From the NCBI GenBank assembly GCA_002413345.1, contig DHWU01000051.1, positions 22,594-37,435 of the forward strand: 14,842 nt of DNA, read 5' to 3'. The translations under genes were made by a program, and so were the position numbers. The notes beneath the pieces were generated by a model. That model worked only from the letters and a program-made list of their open reading frames with translations, had not been told where the DNA came from and searched no databases. The DNA is from Propionibacteriaceae bacterium UBA5174 (GTDB lineage Bacteria > Actinomycetota > Actinomycetes > Propionibacteriales > Propionibacteriaceae). Positions 12,108-14,842 of this stretch are shown in pieces (position 1 is the first letter of the stretch; every line of letters begins with the position of its first letter).

Positions 12108-14657
12108 TCAGACCGCTGAGGCCCGCCAGATTCGGCTGAGGTAATCCCGCATTGATCGGTCCGAGGAGAAGAAGCCGCTGCGGGCCACGTTCAGAATCGA
12201 CGACTTGGTCCAGCCCTCAACATCGGCGTAGGCGGCTTCCACCTTGGCTTGAGCCTCGAGGTAGGGCTGGAAGTCGGCCAGCGCCATGAATCGGTCTTCG
12301 TACAGCAAGTTCGAAACCACCGGCTCGAAGGTGCCCCGATCTCCGTTGGAGAACGCTCCAGAAGCGATCAGATCGATGGCCCGCTTCAGTAGCGGGTTGC
12401 TTTCGTAATACTCGCTTGGACGGTAGCCACCAGCCTGCAACTCGACTACTTCTGGTTCGGTCATGCCGAAGCCGAAGAAGTGGGCATCACCTACCAGTTT
12501 GCGGATCTCGACGTTCGCGCCGTCGTCGGTGCCGATGGTCAACGCACCATTGAGCGCAAACTTCATATTGCCAGTGCCAGAGGCTTCCATGCCGGCGAGT
12601 GAGATTTGTTCGCTGAGGTCGGCGGCCGGAATGAGCTTTTCGGCGAGAGTGACGTTGTAGTTGGCCGGAAAAGCCAATTTGATTCGTCCATTGACCAGTG
12701 GGTCGGCGTTGATTACCGTGGCGACGGAGTTGATCAGGTAAATGATTTCCTTGGCCATCCGGTAGCCGGGGGCGGCTTTGGCGCCGAAGATTACCGTCCG
12801 TGGCGTGACTGATGCCGGATCCAGTTCGCCGGAGACGATCTGTTCGTACAGACTCACCACGTGCAGCACTTTTAGGGTCTGCCGCTTGTATTCATGCAGC
12901 CGTTTGACCATCACATCAACTAGGTGATCAGCGGGCAGGTCAATGCCGTCCCGGGCTTGCAGTAAGTCAATAAGCCGAGTCTTGTTGGCCTGTTTGGCGT
13001 CGCGGAAGGCTTGTCGGAAGTCCTCGTCTTCGGCGAATGGTTCGAGTTCGGCCAACCGATCCAAGTCGTTGACCCAGCCGGGCCCGAGAGTGTCGGTGAT
13101 CAACTTGGACAGTGCCGGGTTGGCCAGTTTGATGAATCGGCGCGGGGTGACGCCGTTAGTCACATTGGTGAACTTGTCGGGCCAGTATTCGCTGAACGCA
13201 GGCAGTAGCTTGTCGCGAAGCAGCTGCGAGTGCAGTGCGGCCACGCCGTTGACCTTGGTGGCTGCGATGGTGGCCAGAAAAGCCATCCGCACCTGCCGGG
13301 ACGGGAAGTCGGTGATGATCGACATCGCCCGCACCTTCATCTCATCATCGCCATAGCGCTGGCGCACTTCGGCCAGGAAGTCGTCGTTGATCCGATAGAT
13401 GATTTCTAGGTGGCGGGGGAGTAGGCGTCCCAGCAACTCGGCCGGCCATACTTCCAGCGCCTCGGGCAGCAGGGTGTGGCAGGTGTAGGCGAAACACTGC
13501 TTGGTGATCTCCCAAGCTTCATCCCATTCCAGCTTCTGCTCATCGACTAGCACCCGCATCAGCTCGGGCACTGCGATCACCGGGTGGGTGTCATTGAGCT
13601 GAAAGATTATTCGCTCGGGCAGGTCGTGCCAGTCGAAATCGTCTTCCAGCCCCTGATCAATGAAGTCGCGGATCGAGCAGGCCACGAAGAAGTACTGCTG
13701 CTGCAGGCGAAGCTCCTTGCCCTGCGGAGTTGAGTCTTCGGGGTAGAGCACCTTGGTGATGTTCTCGGCAAAGGTCTGGGCCCGGACGGCCTCGGCGTAG
13801 TCGCCGGAGTTGAAGATGGCTAGGTCGAACGCTTTGGTGGCTTGAGCGCTCCACAGCCGCAGGGTGTTCACCCGGCCGTTCTGGTAGCCCGGCACCATGT
13901 AGTTGTAGGGAATACCGAGCACATTCCAACTGGGTACCCAGCGGGAACGTTGCGTGCCTTCATCGTCGTAAGTCTCGGTGTGGCCACCGAAATCTACTTG
14001 GACGGCAGCTTCGGGGTGTGGGAATTCCCAGGGGCTGCCTAGGGCCAGCCAAGTGTCTGGCTGTTCAACTTGGCGTCCATCGACGAAGGTCTGTTTGAAG
14101 ATGCCGTATTCGTAGCGGATCCCGTAGCCGATGCAGGGCACGCTCATCGTGGCCAGCGAATCGATGAAACAGGCAGCCAGGCGACCGAGGCCGCCATTTC
14201 CCAAACCGGGCTCAACTTCCTGGGCGCGCAAGGTGGCCAGGTCGAGCCCGCAGGCGTTCATCGCGTTTTCGGCGATCTCATTCAGGTCAGTGCCGAGCAA
14301 GGCGTTACCAAGTTGGCGTCCCAGCAAGTATTCGGCCGACAGGTAGCCGATGGTCTTGGCCTTGGACGCTCGCTGGTGGCGCATGGTCTCAAGCCAGCGG
14401 GCCATCAGGTAATGCCGCACGGTGCGGGCTAGGGCGAGGTATTGGTCGTTGACGGTGGAACGTGACAGGGCCACGCCTTGGCCGGTGTTGAGTTCACGGA
14501 GGAACTCTTTGACGAAGCCATCTACCGAGTGCGGCGCCGCGGCCACCGGGGCCAACGCTAACGGATGCGTTGGTGGGAACATCGGGCCATGGTGGTGACT
14601 GGCAGTCAGCGGGTTCTCGTCGGCCGGGACTCCTGCGGGCACGATGTTGGCACTCAT
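12108..14657 (-). CDS. glgP: Glycogen/alpha-glucan phosphorylase (GT35)
   Basis: Breaks alpha-1,4 bonds of glycogen or maltodextrin with phosphate to release glucose-1-phosphate, using pyridoxal phosphate. The 849-residue protein covers the full family length. Visible signatures include GNGGLGRLAACF in the N-terminal half, NVTNGVTPRRF near residue 500, KRLHEYKRQ from about 585, and the cofactor site EASGTGNMKFALNGA with the pyridoxal-phosphate lysine at 699. The first 40 or so residues, rich in alanine, proline and histidine, are an N-terminal extension before VDGFVKEFLREL. A GTG at 14666 is also in frame. The ATG at 14657 is better because TACGGT stands exactly 7 bases before it, and the GTG would overlap that -10 box. 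No other glycogen gene is in the window. It converges on the small membrane protein gene. Confidence 0.97.
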   Translation of the reverse strand: MSANIVPAGVPADENPLTASHHHGPMFPPTHPLALAPVAAAPHSVDGFVKEFLRELNTGQGVALSRSTVNDQYLALARTVRHYLMARWLETMRHQRASKAKTIGYLSAEYLLGRQLGNALLGTDLNEIAENAMNACGLDLATLRAQEVEPGLGNGGLGRLAACFIDSLATMSVPCIGYGIRYEYGIFKQTFVDGRQVEQPDTWLALGSPWEFPHPEAAVQVDFGGHTETYDDEGTQRSRWVPSWNVLGIPYNYMVPGYQNGRVNTLRLWSAQATKAFDLAIFNSGDYAEAVRAQTFAENITKVLYPEDSTPQGKELRLQQQYFFVACSIRDFIDQGLEDDFDWHDLPERIIFQLNDTHPVIAVPELMRVLVDEQKLEWDEAWEITKQCFAYTCHTLLPEALEVWPAELLGRLLPRHLEIIYRINDDFLAEVRQRYGDDEMKVRAMSIITDFPSRQVRMAFLATIAATKVNGVAALHSQLLRDKLLPAFSEYWPDKFTNVTNGVTPRRFIKLANPALSKLITDTLGPGWVNDLDRLAELEPFAEDEDFRQAFRDAKQANKTRLIDLLQARDGIDLPADHLVDVMVKRLHEYKRQTLKVLHVVSLYEQIVSGELDPASVTPRTVIFGAKAAPGYRMAKEIIYLINSVATVINADPLVNGRIKLAFPANYNVTLAEKLIPAADLSEQISLAGMEASGTGNMKFALNGALTIGTDDGANVEIRKLVGDAHFFGFGMTEPEVVELQAGGYRPSEYYESNPLLKRAIDLIASGAFSNGDRGTFEPVVSNLLYEDRFMALADFQPYLEAQAKVEAAYADVEGWTKSSILNVARSGFFSSDRSMRDYLSRIWRASAV

Positions 14658-14664
14658 ACCGCAC

Positions 14665-14670
14665 ACCGTA
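14665..14670 (-). promoter_or_regulatory. Leaderless-type promoter (-10) for glgP
   Basis: On the minus strand TACGGT is followed by 7 bases and the ATG at 14657, with no Shine-Dalgarno. No clear -35 box is visible. It argues for the ATG rather than the GTG three codons upstream as the real start. Confidence 0.5.
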
Positions 14671-14719
14671 GCCGGGAGTGGTTACGACGATGAAACTCAG
14701 ATGGTGAACAGCGGCGCTT

Positions 14720-14746
14720 TGGGCCAACTGGTGAACTAGGGGCCCA
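14720..14746. repeat. Short inverted repeat upstream of glgP
   Basis: TGGGCC (14720-14725) and GGCCCA (14741-14746) are perfect inverted copies around 15 bases. It lies between the end of the partial gene at 14778 and the glgP promoter, so it could terminate that gene or bind a regulator. No T run follows. Confidence 0.25.
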
Positions 14747-14777
14747 GATTGATTACCGGCGCTGTCTGGGGTTGTGG

Positions 14778-14842
14778 TCAGGGTGCGGGTGGCTGGTTTT
14801 GTGATGGTGGCCAATTGGGTGGGTAGCCCGGTTGGTTGTTGG
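14778..14842 (-). CDS. C-terminal tail of a proline/asparagine-rich protein (partial)
   Basis: The last 65 bases, read on the minus strand, encode 20 residues rich in proline, asparagine and glutamine (GYPPNWPPSQNQPPAP at the end) followed by a TGA at 14778-14780. Such tails are common on actinobacterial membrane and secretion proteins and are unlikely in random sequence. The rest of the gene lies beyond the window, so the product is unknown. It ends about 120 bases upstream of the glgP start in the same direction. A plus-strand frame open to the window edge from 14774 is the alternative reading, but it is only valine- and glycine-rich and has no start signal. Confidence 0.5.
   Translation of the reverse strand, partial: NNQPGYPPNWPPSQNQPPAP

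Noticed and set aside
14494..14814. Minus-strand open frame (106 codons) across the glgP start
   Set aside because: It overlaps the real N-terminus of glgP out of frame and crosses the promoter. The frame ending at 14778 has a far more protein-like composition.
1..14842. CRISPR array, insertion sequence, phage or defence genes
   Set aside because: No regularly spaced direct repeats, no transposase or integrase motifs, and no target-site duplications were seen. The window reads as core chromosome.

Overview
The window looks like a piece of chromosome from an actinobacterium. By eye the DNA is GC-rich (around 60%). Several starts fit the actinobacterial leaderless pattern, in which a TANNNT box sits 6-7 bases before the start codon. 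The order nadD, rsfS, phosphatase is a classic actinobacterial synteny. A Propionibacteriales-like host is possible, but nothing in the window proves it. No phage, insertion sequence, CRISPR array, toxin-antitoxin pair or defence island is visible.

Left part, plus strand, positions 1-7474: obgE, proB and a two-repeat PQ-loop/SWEET-like membrane protein form a tightly overlapping, translationally coupled unit. proA follows with its own likely leaderless promoter, so the two first enzymes of proline synthesis from glutamate flank a transporter-like gene. A second unit then starts at about 4619: nadD (NAD synthesis), rsfS (ribosome silencing) and a histidine-phosphatase gene, overlapping by 4 bases and 1 base. 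A family 2 glycosyltransferase with its own promoter and strong ribosome binding site closes this half.

Middle part, mostly minus strand, 7519-11015: a NIPA/EamA-type drug/metabolite transporter that starts with TTG, and a membrane-anchored protein of unknown function. Next come a gene-poor stretch that may hold an unannotated plus-strand small RNA, a tRNA-Ala(GGC) with a good terminator, and a PAP2-family phosphatase.

Right part, 11126-14842: an OsmC-type peroxiredoxin followed by a perfect 18-bp inverted repeat, and a small two-helix membrane protein with a leaderless promoter. Convergent to these is a full glycogen phosphorylase gene (glgP). The last bases carry the proline- and asparagine-rich C-terminal tail of another minus-strand gene.

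Most of the window is ordinary core genome. The points that deserve a second look are the 3+1+3 SWEET-like protein inside the proline genes, the possible small RNA opposite the tRNA-Ala terminator, a concentric 34-bp palindrome upstream of the transporter, the unknown membrane-anchored protein, and the repeated leaderless-promoter pattern, which also corrects the glgP start. I see no clear evidence of a novel multi-gene system.
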